Below the pieces are notes generated by a model. It saw only the letters and a list, made by a program, of their open reading frames with translations. It did not search any database and was not told the DNA's origin. Of a stretch of 64,000 nucleotides of DNA, positions 53,329 to 62,543 are shown in pieces. Position numbers and translations under genes: made by a program. Every line of letters starts with the position of its first letter. Within the stretch, counting starts at the first letter, position 1. Source of the stretch: Devosia sp. Root685 (GTDB lineage: Bacteria > Pseudomonadota > Alphaproteobacteria > Rhizobiales > Devosiaceae); NCBI RefSeq assembly GCF_001427875.1, contig NZ_LMHK01000002.1, positions 1,237,436 through 1,301,435 of the forward strand. Direction: 5' to 3'.

Positions 53329-54945
53329 TTATTCCGACTTCGAGAGCCAGCGGGTGCGGAAGATGTTCTTGGCGTTTTCTTCGAAGCCCGAGATCTTGGG
53401 CGATACGACGTCCTTGGACACGTACCAGTAGATCGGGATGGCAGCGAATTCGTCCATGGCGATCTTTTCGGCCTGGGCGAGGAGTTCGCCGCGGGCATCG
53501 AGATCTAGCTCGGTCGAAGCCTTGGCCATCAGGCCATCGAACTCGGCGTTCGAATAGCGGCCGTAATTGTTGCCCCAGTTCATCGTGCCGTCCTGGCTGA
53601 TGCCAGTCTTCAGGAGATCGAGCGTATTGGACGGATCGTTGTAGTCGAGCAGCCAGCCGGCACGGCCGACCTGGAAGTCACCGGCGCGCAGCGCGTCGTA
53701 GTGCACGGCGGTTTCGGCGTTGAACAGCTCGACCTTAACCCCAAGCGGCTCCCACATGGCAGCAATCGCCACGGCGATGCGCTGGTGGTTGTCATTGGTG
53801 TTGTAGCGCAGCTGCAGGGTCAGCGGCTTGTCGGGACCATAACCGGCTTCGGTCATCAGTTCCTTGGCGTGAGCAACGCGCTCTTCATAGGGAATGCTCG
53901 CCCATTCCGGCGCATAGGCATTGTCGACATAGTTATTGGTGCCCGGGGGAACCCAACCGTAGGCCGGCAGTTCGCCGGTCCCCAGGATATCGGGCCCGAT
54001 GACTTCGCGCACGACCGTGGTCGAAAGCGCTTCGCGGATGCGAACGTCGGAGAGAATCTGGCCCTCTTCCTGGTTCATCACGTAGTAGTAGACGCCGAGG
54101 AACGGCACCACATGCGCCTGGCCCGGCATATTGTCCTGCAGCCACTGATACTGGTCAGCGGGGAAGTCGGTCAGAATGTCGAATTCGCCAGCGCGGTAGC
54201 GGTTGAGCGCGGCGGCCTGATCTTCGAGCACGTGGTAGAACACTTCGTCGATCTTGACGTTGGCGGCATCGTAATAGTCAGCGTTCTTTTCCGAACGAAC
54301 ATAGGAGCCCGGCAGCCATTCCTTGATCAGGTAGGGGCCGTTGCCGACGATGTTTTCCACCTTGGTCCAATCGTCGCCGAGCTTCTCAACGAGATGCTTC
54401 GGCACCGGATAGGCGGTGTAGTGGGTCAGTGCGTCGAGGAAGAACGGCGTCGATGCCTCGAGGGTGATTTCGAGCGTCTTGTCGTCGATAGCCTTGACGC
54501 CGAGCTCGTTGAAATCGGTGATTTCGCCCGAGTTGATCTTTTCCGAGTTCTTGATCGGGAACTGGAGATAAGCGTAGTCCGCCGCAGTTGCCGGGTTGAA
54601 CAGACGCTGGAAGGCGAAGACGAAGTCGCCGGCGGTCACCGGAGTGCCATCGGACCACTGAATGCCGTCACGCAGCTTGAAGGTGTAGACCTTGCCGTCT
54701 TCCGAAATTTCCCAGCTTTCGGCCTGGCCCGGAATGGCTTCGGCCTTGGCATTCTCGGTCAGCAGACCTTCGATGTAGTCGCCGATAACGCGGTTTTCCC
54801 AGTCGCCGGAGGCCTTGTGCGGATCCAGCGTGCCCGGATCGCCACCATTGTGGAGCTGCAGCGTCACGGCAGAGGCCGCCGTCGACATCATCAGCGCCAT
54901 GGCGCCGGCAGTCGCAATTGCCTTAATGGCAGTGGTGAACTTCAT
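53329..54945 (-). CDS. oppA: Peptide ABC transporter substrate-binding protein (OppA-like)
   Basis: A 538-residue periplasmic protein of the SBP_bac_5 family. A signal peptide (MKFTTAIKAIATAGAMALMM, cleaved near AASA at residue 26) precedes the LQLHNGGDPGTLDPHKA start of the mature protein. Ligand-binding-lobe segments such as YTFKLRDGIQWSDGTPVTA near residue 87 are clear. It delivers peptides to OppBCDF. The start is set at MKFTT; a longer frame would add a leader of 22 residues. First and probably most expressed gene of the operon. Confidence 0.93.
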   Translation of the reverse strand: MKFTTAIKAIATAGAMALMMSTAASAVTLQLHNGGDPGTLDPHKASGDWENRVIGDYIEGLLTENAKAEAIPGQAESWEISEDGKVYTFKLRDGIQWSDGTPVTAGDFVFAFQRLFNPATAADYAYLQFPIKNSEKINSGEITDFNELGVKAIDDKTLEITLEASTPFFLDALTHYTAYPVPKHLVEKLGDDWTKVENIVGNGPYLIKEWLPGSYVRSEKNADYYDAANVKIDEVFYHVLEDQAAALNRYRAGEFDILTDFPADQYQWLQDNMPGQAHVVPFLGVYYYVMNQEEGQILSDVRIREALSTTVVREVIGPDILGTGELPAYGWVPPGTNNYVDNAYAPEWASIPYEERVAHAKELMTEAGYGPDKPLTLQLRYNTNDNHQRIAVAIAAMWEPLGVKVELFNAETAVHYDALRAGDFQVGRAGWLLDYNDPSNTLDLLKTGISQDGTMNWGNNYGRYSNAEFDGLMAKASTELDLDARGELLAQAEKIAMDEFAAIPIYWYVSKDVVSPKISGFEENAKNIFRTRWLSKSE

Positions 54946-55205
54946 TCTCGTCCCATCTCCTTGTGGAATTCTTGAGCTTGTTGACCCGCATGTTTGCCCA
55001 TGCGGCCCCACCCTTTACGCAAAGGATTTGTCCCTTCGGTCAAGATTGCTGGACGGTATCTTGCAAAAGCGTCCACTGACAAGCAAAAGATTGACCTAAG
55101 CGTAAACGCTCCGCATGTTGTTAACATCTCGGAAGCCATAGCAAGGCTTTCCACTGCGCAGATGTTTTACAGCAGAGCGTTCCGAAAACCGGTCAAATGA
55201 CAAAA

Positions 55206-55233
55206 TTCACTGCTGCGGCACTGCAGCAGTGAA
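55206..55233 (-). terminator. Rho-independent terminator of the beta-oxidation operon
   Basis: TTCACTGCTG and CAGCAGTGAA form a ten-base stem with an eight-base loop, followed on the minus strand by TTTTG. It lies about 36 bases past the small membrane protein gene. Confidence 0.75.
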
Positions 55234-55268
55234 TGGAAATTATCCTTAGGACGAAATGGCGCAGGCGG

Positions 55269-55430
55269 TCAGCCAATAAAGCCCGATTGACCGGCAAAAT
55301 AGATAATAAGGGCCAGAGCCAGCAGCACCGCAAAGGGCAGCCAGTTCGGCATCGGGCCTCTTGGCGGCTTGGGCTGTGGCGGTTCGGGTTTCTTCGGGGG
55401 GACCCGGAATTTTACGACATTGTCACTCAT
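55269..55430 (-). CDS. Small membrane protein coupled to thiolase
   Basis: A 53-residue protein: a basic, proline-rich N-terminus (VPPKKPEPPQPKPPRGP) and one C-terminal membrane helix (NWLPFAVLLALALIIYFAGQ). Its ATG overlaps the thiolase stop by four bases (ATGA), so it is translated with it. A longer reading frame reaching into the thiolase gene is not supported. The layout suits a tail-anchored protein. No family is recognised. It might be unrelated to beta-oxidation. Confidence 0.6.
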   Translation of the reverse strand: MSDNVVKFRVPPKKPEPPQPKPPRGPMPNWLPFAVLLALALIIYFAGQSGFIG

Positions 55431-56713
55431 GCCGCGCTTTCTACCAGCGCCGCGACGCCCATACCACCCGCCGTGCATACTGAAATCAGCGCTCTTTTAT
55501 TTGTCTCTTGGGACAAGAGCTTTGCCGTGACGCCCAGAATGCGCGCGCCGGTCGCCGCGAACGGATGGCCATAGGCAAGGCTTGACCCCTTCACATTGAT
55601 CTTGGCCGGATCGATCTCGCCAAGAACAGCATCACGCCCCAGCACATCCTTGCAATAGGCCGGGTCCTTCCAAGCCTTCAGGGTGCAAAGCACCTGCGCG
55701 GCAAAAGCCTCGTGCAGCTCAAAATAGTCGATATCGGCAAAGCCAAGGCCAGCCCGCTCAAGCATTTCGGAAACGGCAATGGTCGGGGCCATCAGCAGCC
55801 CCTCACCATGGGCAAAATCATTGCCCGCAACGCGTCCCATGGTGAGATAAGCGAGGATCGGCAGGCCCCGTGCCTTGGCCCATTCTTCGCTCGCGAGGAG
55901 AACACTGGACGCCCCATCGGTCAGCGGCGTCGAATTGCCCGCGGTCAGCGTGCCGTGGCCGGAGGATTTGTCGAAGGCCGGTTTTAGCGTCGACATCTTG
56001 TCGAGATTGCTGTCCGCGCGAACATTGTTGTCGCGCACAAGACCGACGCATTGGACGAGCAGGTCGTCATGAAACCCCTCGTCATAGGCGGCGGCCGCGT
56101 GTCTGTGGCTCGCCACCGCCAATTCATCCTGCGCCCGGCGCGAAATGCCCCATTCGCGCGCCATCAATTCGCAATGCTGGCCCATCGACATGCCAGTCCG
56201 CGGCTCATTGACCGAGGGCGCCACCGGGGTCAGCTCGCCAAAGGAAAAACCCTTGGTAAAGGCCTGCAACTTGCCGCCTGTGCTCTTGGCCGCATTGGCA
56301 GCAAGCAGCCGATGCTGGAATTTCGAGCCAAAGACGATGGGGCTATCCGAAACCGTATCGGAACCCGCGGCAATACCACTGTCGATCTGCCCAGAGGCAA
56401 TCTTGCCCGCCAGCACCAAGGCCGCTTGGAGGCTCGTGCCGCAGGCGATCTGCAGCGTCGTGCCCGGCGTGCGCGGCGACAGGCCGGCATCGAGCAGCGC
56501 TTCACGGGCGATGTTGAAGTCACGCGAATGGTTGATCACCGCCCCGGCAATCACCTCATCCACCTTCTCGCCCCTAAGCCCATATTTGTCCGCCAGCCCG
56601 CCGAGGGTCGTCGCCAGCATGGAGAGATTGGTTTCATCCGCATAGGCCGTGCCACCGCGGGCAAAGGGAATGCGAGCCGAGCCGACAATGGCAACGCGCT
56701 TGAGTTCAGTCAT
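55427..56713 (-). CDS. fadA: Acetyl-CoA C-acyltransferase (thiolase)
   Basis: A 428-residue thiolase that cleaves 3-ketoacyl-CoA in the last step of beta-oxidation. The nucleophilic cysteine 91 sits in LQIACGTSLQAAL, the base-type histidine in YFELHEAFAAQ near residue 345, and the second cysteine in ISVCTAGGMG near residue 415. The length (about 430) matches the FadI-type subgroup. 12 bases separate it from the FadJ-like gene upstream. Substrate length is uncertain. Confidence 0.92.
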   Translation of the reverse strand: MTELKRVAIVGSARIPFARGGTAYADETNLSMLATTLGGLADKYGLRGEKVDEVIAGAVINHSRDFNIAREALLDAGLSPRTPGTTLQIACGTSLQAALVLAGKIASGQIDSGIAAGSDTVSDSPIVFGSKFQHRLLAANAAKSTGGKLQAFTKGFSFGELTPVAPSVNEPRTGMSMGQHCELMAREWGISRRAQDELAVASHRHAAAAYDEGFHDDLLVQCVGLVRDNNVRADSNLDKMSTLKPAFDKSSGHGTLTAGNSTPLTDGASSVLLASEEWAKARGLPILAYLTMGRVAGNDFAHGEGLLMAPTIAVSEMLERAGLGFADIDYFELHEAFAAQVLCTLKAWKDPAYCKDVLGRDAVLGEIDPAKINVKGSSLAYGHPFAATGARILGVTAKLLSQETNKRALISVCTAGGMGVAALVESAA

Positions 56714-56725
56714 TTTTTCTCTCCC

Positions 56726-58687
56726 TCAAGCCCGGCCATCGGCGCGTGCGCGTAACGGCCCGCCGAGGAATGGCGCAAAGCCCGTACCCATGATGACGCC
56801 GACATCGGCCAGATCGGCATTGGCGACAACACCTTCGCTCAGCACCACTTCCGTCATATCGACCAGCGGTTTCACGAGATCACGCCCCATCGCCACGAGA
56901 TCGGCATGGGGCGGCGTCGCGCCTTTGATGGCCTTGCCGTTCTCCCACTTATAAAAACCTTCATTGGTCTTGCGACCCAGCTTGCCCTCGGCAATCAGCC
57001 GCGCAAACGTACTGTCCGAGGGCACGGAATGCCCCAGTTCAGTCGCCACCGACTTGCCGACATCGAGCCCCACCGTATCCATCAACTCGATCGGTCCCAT
57101 AGGCATGCCAAAAGCAACCGCCGCCGCATCGAGCAATTCCTTGCTCTCGCCCCGCTCGACCCGTTCGACGGCGCCCAGCATGTAGGGCATCAGCACGCGA
57201 TTGACGAGGAAGCCGGGCGCCGATTTTACCACCACCGGCGACTTGCCGATGGCGAGCGCAAAGCTCGCGCCCTTGCCGATCGCCTCGTCCGAATTGAACT
57301 TTGACTTGATCACCTCAACCAGCGGCAACTGCGCCACCGGGTTGAAGAAATGAAGCCCGATCAGCCGGCCCGGCTCCTGCAGCGCCTCGGCAATACGCTC
57401 CAACTCGATGGAAGACGTATTGGTCGCAAGGATCGCGCCCGGCTTGAGCTTGCCTTCCACGCCCGAGAAGATCGACTGTTTTACTTCGAGCTTTTCGACC
57501 ACCGCCTCGATGATCACATCGGCCCGCGGCACGCCATTGCCCTGCGGATCAGGCGTCAACCGCAGCATGGCGGCGTCCACTTCGCGCTTCTTCTTGTAGC
57601 GCTTCTGAAACAGCTTTTTCGCCCGATCGAGCGCCGGCTGAATCCGCGCCATATCGAGGTCCTGCAAGGTGACACTCATGCCGCGATAGGCGCACCAGGC
57701 AGCGATATCGCCGCCCATCACGCCCGCGCCAATGACATGCACCCGCGAGAATTTCGCTGATTTCAAACCCTGCTTCTTCAGCCCCTCGGACATGAAGAAC
57801 ACGCGCCGCAAATTCGTCGCCGTCGGCGACCCCATCAGCGGCACAAAGGCGTCTACTTCGCCGCGCACCATCGCCTGCCAATCATTGCCGTGCTTTTCAA
57901 ACAGTTCAATGAGCGCATAGGGCGCGGGATAATTGACGCGATTGGCCTTCTTGCCGACCTCGTCGCGCATCTTGTTGGCGACATAGTCGCGCAGGAGCGG
58001 TCCGGCCATGGCGCGCTTGGCAAAACCAGCGGGCTTCGATCTGCGGTTCTGCAGCACCGCCTTGCGGCCTTCCCAGCGCAGCATATCGCGATGCCTTACG
58101 AGCTTATCGACGAGATTAAGCCCCCGCGCCGCGCCCGCCTTCAGCATTTTTCCGGTCAGCATGATCTGCATGGCGTCCACAGGCCCAGCCTGACGGATAG
58201 ACCGCCCCGTACCGCCGAAGCCTGGAAAAATCCCGAGATTAACCTCGGGAAAACCGATGCGGGTTTTGTCGTCATTGACGGCAATCCGGTAGTGGCAGGC
58301 CAAAGCCAGTTCGAGCCCACCGCCAAGGCAGAACCCATGAATGCCGGCAACGAATGGAATCTTCAGATTCTCGATCCGCGCAAACAGCGCGTGCGTGCGC
58401 CGCAGCGCCTCCGGCAGCACCGAAAAATCGCTCATCGCGTCGAATTCGCTGACATCGGCCCCGGCGATAAACCCGCTCTCCTTGCCCGAGAGCAGCACCA
58501 CGCCGACCAGTTCCTTGCTATTGGCAAGGTCCTCGAACCGCGCCACCAGCGTTTCAAGCTCCATGATCGCTTCGCGGCTCAGCACATTCACCGGGCCGCC
58601 GGGCGAGTTGATGGTGAGCCAGCCGATATTCTCGATATCGGTATGAAAACTCCAGTGCTTGGTCTCGGTTGCCTGTGGGGCGATCAT
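56726..58687 (-). CDS. fadJ: Bifunctional enoyl-CoA hydratase / 3-hydroxyacyl-CoA dehydrogenase
   Basis: A 653-residue two-domain enzyme. The N-terminal crotonase fold has the oxyanion-hole segment GIHGFCLGGGLELALACH near residue 115 and GFPEVNLGIFPGFGGTGR near residue 145. The C-terminal dehydrogenase has the Rossmann HVIGAGVMGGDIAAW near residue 320 and catalytic histidine in IGLHFFNPVAQ near residue 445. It does steps two and three of beta-oxidation. Slightly shorter than E. coli FadJ (about 714). It sits between fadE and fadA in one operon. Confidence 0.92.
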   Translation of the reverse strand: MIAPQATETKHWSFHTDIENIGWLTINSPGGPVNVLSREAIMELETLVARFEDLANSKELVGVVLLSGKESGFIAGADVSEFDAMSDFSVLPEALRRTHALFARIENLKIPFVAGIHGFCLGGGLELALACHYRIAVNDDKTRIGFPEVNLGIFPGFGGTGRSIRQAGPVDAMQIMLTGKMLKAGAARGLNLVDKLVRHRDMLRWEGRKAVLQNRRSKPAGFAKRAMAGPLLRDYVANKMRDEVGKKANRVNYPAPYALIELFEKHGNDWQAMVRGEVDAFVPLMGSPTATNLRRVFFMSEGLKKQGLKSAKFSRVHVIGAGVMGGDIAAWCAYRGMSVTLQDLDMARIQPALDRAKKLFQKRYKKKREVDAAMLRLTPDPQGNGVPRADVIIEAVVEKLEVKQSIFSGVEGKLKPGAILATNTSSIELERIAEALQEPGRLIGLHFFNPVAQLPLVEVIKSKFNSDEAIGKGASFALAIGKSPVVVKSAPGFLVNRVLMPYMLGAVERVERGESKELLDAAAVAFGMPMGPIELMDTVGLDVGKSVATELGHSVPSDSTFARLIAEGKLGRKTNEGFYKWENGKAIKGATPPHADLVAMGRDLVKPLVDMTEVVLSEGVVANADLADVGVIMGTGFAPFLGGPLRARADGRA

Positions 58688-58739
58688 GCTTGCTCCTCGG
58701 TATTCCTGGGCTTTGCGCCTTTATCGATCTGCCGGGCTT

Positions 58740-61205
58740 CTATTCCGCTGCCGCGCGCGGCTCGGTGTGCTTCAAGACATCATGATCGAAATCATCGACA
58801 TGCACCGCCTTGTTGGTCGCCTCATCCGCCGCCCGCATGATGCCGGCTTCGTTGTCGTTGATCACCCCCGCCGCTACCGCATCGGCAATCGCATCGCGGT
58901 CGAGACGCCGCTCGAACACCCCGCGCCGCGAGGCCTTGATGAACCGGGCCTCGATTTCCTCGGCCTCCGTCACCTTGATAAACGCGTCTTCCAGAACGCC
59001 CGTGACGTCATTTGGGTCCGTCGTCACGTAAACGCCCGTGGTCAAACGATCGCGGAAGGCGCCCGGACGCAGCACGGAACGCACGAAACGATAATTGACC
59101 CGGTCGCTCGCCCGCTTGGCATGACGCCCCAGCGGGAAACACAGGAACCGCATGGCCCAAGCAAAGAACGGATTGGGAAAATTGTCGAACACCTCGCCAA
59201 AGCTCTTCTCGATTGAAGCGATACGATCCGCCATGATGGCCTCAACCAGTTCCTTGTCCTCGGCGATCCGCCCCTCTTCGTCAAAACGCTTCAGCGTTGC
59301 CGACATCAGATAGAGATCGCCCAAGAGATCGGCCATTCGACCCGAAAGCTTCTGCTTGCGCTTCAGCGCTCCCCCCAGAACCACCGTCGTCCAGTCGGCC
59401 ACCAGCGCATAGGCCTGCGAGTAGCGATGGAGCTTGCGATACCACCCCGCCATCGGCCCATCATTGGGCGAGGACGCAAAAGCGCCATTGGTCAGCCCAT
59501 GGAGAAAGCTCGCGACGATATTGCGCAGCATGAAGCCGGTATGCCCGCCAAACGCCTTGTCGAAAGCGTCGATCCCGGCCTTGCGATCCTTGTTCTGCGC
59601 CGCCTGCACTTCCTTGAGCAAATAAGGATGCGCCCGAAGCACGCCCTGCGCAAAAGTCATCAGCGTGCGCGTGAGGATGTTGGCGCCCTCGACGGTGATC
59701 GCCACCGGCAGTGCCTGATAGGCACCGAAGAGATAATTGCCCGGCCCATCCTGAATGGCGCGGCCACCCTGGATATCGAAGGCATCATCCATGCTGTCGC
59801 GCATGGCTTCGGTCGTCGTATATTTTAAGAGCCCCGCGATCACCGCCGGGCGCTGGCCTTCATCGACCATGGACGCCGTCAACCGCCGCGCCGCCTCAAA
59901 ACTATAGGCGCGCTTGATCATCTCGCCGAGCGGCTCAGCAACGCCTTCCATGATCCCAACCGGAATACCGAACTGGCGGCGCACCCGTGCATAGGCGGAG
60001 GTCGCGCGCAGCGTCGCTTTGATCGAGATCGAGCCGATAGCCGGCAGCGAAATGGCGCGGCCCGTCGCCAGACATTCCATCAGCATGCGCCAGCCCTGCC
60101 CGGCATATTCGGTACCACCAATGAGATAGTCGATGGGCACGAACATATTCGTGCCCCGCACCGGGCCATTCATGAAAGCCTGCCGCGCCGGAAAATGCCG
60201 GCGGCCGATATCGAGCCCCGGATGATCGCTCGGGATCAGCGCCAGCGTAATGCCGATATCCTCGCCACGCCCAAGCAGGTTGTTCGGGTCCTTCAAAATG
60301 AAAGCCAGCCCCACCAGCGTCGCAATCGGCGCCAGCGTAATGTAGCGCTTGTCGAAGGTCAGGTTGACCCCGAGCACTTCCTGCCCATTCCACATGCCCT
60401 TGGTGACAATGCCGATATCGCGCATGCCGCCAGCATCCGAACCCGAATGCACGCCGGTCAGCGCAAAGCACGGAATGTCCTTACCGGTCGCGAGACGATG
60501 GAGATATTTGTCCTTCTGCTCCGGCGTACCGTATTTTTCGAGCAGCTCGCCCGGCCCGAGCGAATTGGGCACCATGACGGTGATCCCCGCCGCCACCGAA
60601 CGGCTGGCGATTTTCGACACGATCATCGACTGCGCTTGAGCGGTAAAGCCGAGGCCACCATGCTCCTTACCGATGAGCATGCCGAGAAACCCCTTGTCCC
60701 GCAAAAACTGCCAGAGCTCGGGCGAGAGATCCGCGCGATTGTGACGAATGTCCCAATCGTCGATCATCTTGCAGGCGGTTTCGGTTTCATTGTCGAGGAA
60801 CGCCTGCTCTTCGGCCGAAAGCGTCAGCGGACGGATCATCGTCAGCTTGTCCCAATCGGGCCGGCCGGAAAACAGCTCCGCATCCCAGCCGACGGTGCCG
60901 GCATCGAGCGCTTCCTGCTCGGTGCGGCTCACTTTGGGCAGGATGGATTTGACGGCCCCGAAGATCGGCGTGATCAACACCGCCTTGCGCAGCGGCTCGA
61001 TACTCAAGGCCAGCAGCACCGCGCCAAAAACAATAAGCACCCAGCTGCCAAAGCCGAGGCCATATTCGACATGGACCGTGCCAAAGCTGACGCCCGACAC
61101 GAGACCGACCGCAACGGCCGCCACACCCCAGTGCCAGAGCGGACTTTCGCGCATCGCCAGGGTGGCGAACACGACAAGAGCGATCACGAAAAGCAATAGG
61201 GTCAC
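58740..61205 (-). CDS. fadE: Acyl-CoA dehydrogenase, FadE type
   Basis: An 821-residue flavoenzyme that begins beta-oxidation. An N-terminal hydrophobic region of two helices (VTLLLFVIALVVFATLAM and a later SWVLIVFGAVLLAL) anchors it to the membrane. The dehydrogenase domain has FLGMLIGKEHGGLGF near residue 160 and PCFALTGVHSGSDAGG near residue 250. The long DUF1974 C-terminal part is also present, as in E. coli FadE (about 814 residues). The GTG at 61205 is chosen because AGGAGG lies eight bases before it. A palindromic operator-like site lies upstream. Confidence 0.92.
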   Translation of the reverse strand: MTLLLFVIALVVFATLAMRESPLWHWGVAAVAVGLVSGVSFGTVHVEYGLGFGSWVLIVFGAVLLALSIEPLRKAVLITPIFGAVKSILPKVSRTEQEALDAGTVGWDAELFSGRPDWDKLTMIRPLTLSAEEQAFLDNETETACKMIDDWDIRHNRADLSPELWQFLRDKGFLGMLIGKEHGGLGFTAQAQSMIVSKIASRSVAAGITVMVPNSLGPGELLEKYGTPEQKDKYLHRLATGKDIPCFALTGVHSGSDAGGMRDIGIVTKGMWNGQEVLGVNLTFDKRYITLAPIATLVGLAFILKDPNNLLGRGEDIGITLALIPSDHPGLDIGRRHFPARQAFMNGPVRGTNMFVPIDYLIGGTEYAGQGWRMLMECLATGRAISLPAIGSISIKATLRATSAYARVRRQFGIPVGIMEGVAEPLGEMIKRAYSFEAARRLTASMVDEGQRPAVIAGLLKYTTTEAMRDSMDDAFDIQGGRAIQDGPGNYLFGAYQALPVAITVEGANILTRTLMTFAQGVLRAHPYLLKEVQAAQNKDRKAGIDAFDKAFGGHTGFMLRNIVASFLHGLTNGAFASSPNDGPMAGWYRKLHRYSQAYALVADWTTVVLGGALKRKQKLSGRMADLLGDLYLMSATLKRFDEEGRIAEDKELVEAIMADRIASIEKSFGEVFDNFPNPFFAWAMRFLCFPLGRHAKRASDRVNYRFVRSVLRPGAFRDRLTTGVYVTTDPNDVTGVLEDAFIKVTEAEEIEARFIKASRRGVFERRLDRDAIADAVAAGVINDNEAGIMRAADEATNKAVHVDDFDHDVLKHTEPRAAAE

Positions 61206-61361
61206 TGCACTGTCCTCCTCGGACGGCGCGACGCCGGATTTGGGGCGTCGTCCGCCATGCCAAACCAAAGGTCGCCTGCTGCATGAGTGCGAGGCCGACC
61301 GTCTATGCCGCGCGCCATTTCAATCTATGGCCGGGCAGGTGTTGAGTTCAATCTAGCAAGG

Positions 61362-61377
61362 TTTACGTAAACGTCAA
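61362..61377. promoter_or_regulatory. Palindromic operator upstream of fadE
   Basis: TTTACGTAAACGTCAA lies 157 bases before the fadE start and contains the perfect palindrome GTTTACGTAAAC (61361-61372). It resembles the published consensus for LiuR-type (MerR-family) sites of acid/fatty-acid catabolism. A near-identical site precedes the fadD-like gene. The regulator is not in this window. Confidence 0.5.
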
Positions 61378-61459
61378 CTAAACGCCGTTTGCGTCTATTT
61401 GGTTCACCCCCCCCAGCCTGACCAAGCCATCCCCGGACTGCAGCATGCGCCCGGGTTCT

Positions 61460-62410
61460 TTATGCGAGGTTTCCGGGGCTCAACATGCCCGATATGGCGT
61501 TGAACCTGTCGCGATAGGCGCCCACCCCGAGCCCGGTAATGCGCTGAAACACGCGCCGAAACGCGGCGGGGTCCTTGTAACCAACATCCCAGGCGATCTG
61601 CTCCACCGTATCGCGGCTGAATTCGAGTTTTTCGCGCGCCAGCGCTACGCGCAGGTCCTGCACATATTCGGTCGGCCGAACGCCTGTCGCCTTCTGAAAC
61701 CGGCGCAAAAATGTCCGCGCCTCAAGCCCCGCCTCGGCCGACATGGCTTCCACGGACACTTCCTTGCCCGCGCGCACCTGCAGCCAATGCTGCACTTTCA
61801 GGATCGCCTTGTCGCCATGCGTCAGATTTGGCGCAAAGCGCGAATAATGCCGCTGCTCGCGCCCCGCCGGATCGACCAGCAGGAACTTTGCCGTATCCGC
61901 CATCACCGTCGGCCCGAGAATGCGGTGCACGAGCCGCAGCCCGAGATCGGTCCAGGCCATCATGCCCGCAGCGGTGATGATATCCCCATCCTCGACAAGG
62001 ATGTCGCCCGGCATCAGCGTCGTTGCCGGAAACGCAGCTCTGAACGCGTCGCCATAAAACCAGTGCGTCGTCGCCCGCCGCCCCTCGAGCAATCCACAAT
62101 GCCCGAGGACAAAGGCACCGCCGCAGACCGAGGTAATGGTGGCGCCATGGGCGTGGCAATCGCGCAGCCACTCTGCCAATTGGCTCGCCTCGTCCTTGTC
62201 CATCGGTGCGGTCAACCGCCCCGGCACGATCACATAGGCGGGCCGCTGCCCTTCGTCGGTTTCCGGGGACCAGTGATAGGACCGGATGCGCACCGTGCCC
62301 CCATGGTCGGACGCATATTGATTGGCAACCGAGAACAGATCTCCCAGTCCGTGCACGGAGGCCATCTGACAATTGGCATAGAGCATCAAGGCTACATCGA
62401 CGGTCTTCAT
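61460..62410 (-). CDS. GlxA-type AraC-family regulator with a DJ-1/PfpI domain
   Basis: A 316-residue two-domain protein. Residues 1-190 form a DJ-1/PfpI-like sensor with ITSVCGGAFVLGHCGLLEGR near residue 93, where cysteine occupies the usual nucleophile elbow. Residues 220-316 hold two AraC helix-turn-helices: SVEAMSAEAGLEARTFLRRF and EQIAWDVGYKDPAAFRRVFQ. The effector is unknown. It is divergent from the alpha/beta hydrolase gene across 133 bases, which is a likely target. Confidence 0.87.
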   Translation of the reverse strand: MKTVDVALMLYANCQMASVHGLGDLFSVANQYASDHGGTVRIRSYHWSPETDEGQRPAYVIVPGRLTAPMDKDEASQLAEWLRDCHAHGATITSVCGGAFVLGHCGLLEGRRATTHWFYGDAFRAAFPATTLMPGDILVEDGDIITAAGMMAWTDLGLRLVHRILGPTVMADTAKFLLVDPAGREQRHYSRFAPNLTHGDKAILKVQHWLQVRAGKEVSVEAMSAEAGLEARTFLRRFQKATGVRPTEYVQDLRVALAREKLEFSRDTVEQIAWDVGYKDPAAFRRVFQRITGLGVGAYRDRFNAISGMLSPGNLA

Positions 62411-62543
62411 CCCACCCTCGCAGCGTTTGTCACTTCTGGACCTATTAATGTCATATCCGCCAATCCCGGCAATGACGAACCCGGCCTAATCTCTCCTCAT
62501 GAACAGCGAACAAGGCGTTCGCCAAACACTGAGGAGACTAAAA

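Noticed and set aside
55091..55106. TTGACCTAAGCGTAAA upstream of oppA as a third copy of the fad-type operator
   Set aside because: It differs from the fadE site at four of 16 positions, including the centre, and sits before a peptide-transport gene. Chance resemblance is more likely.
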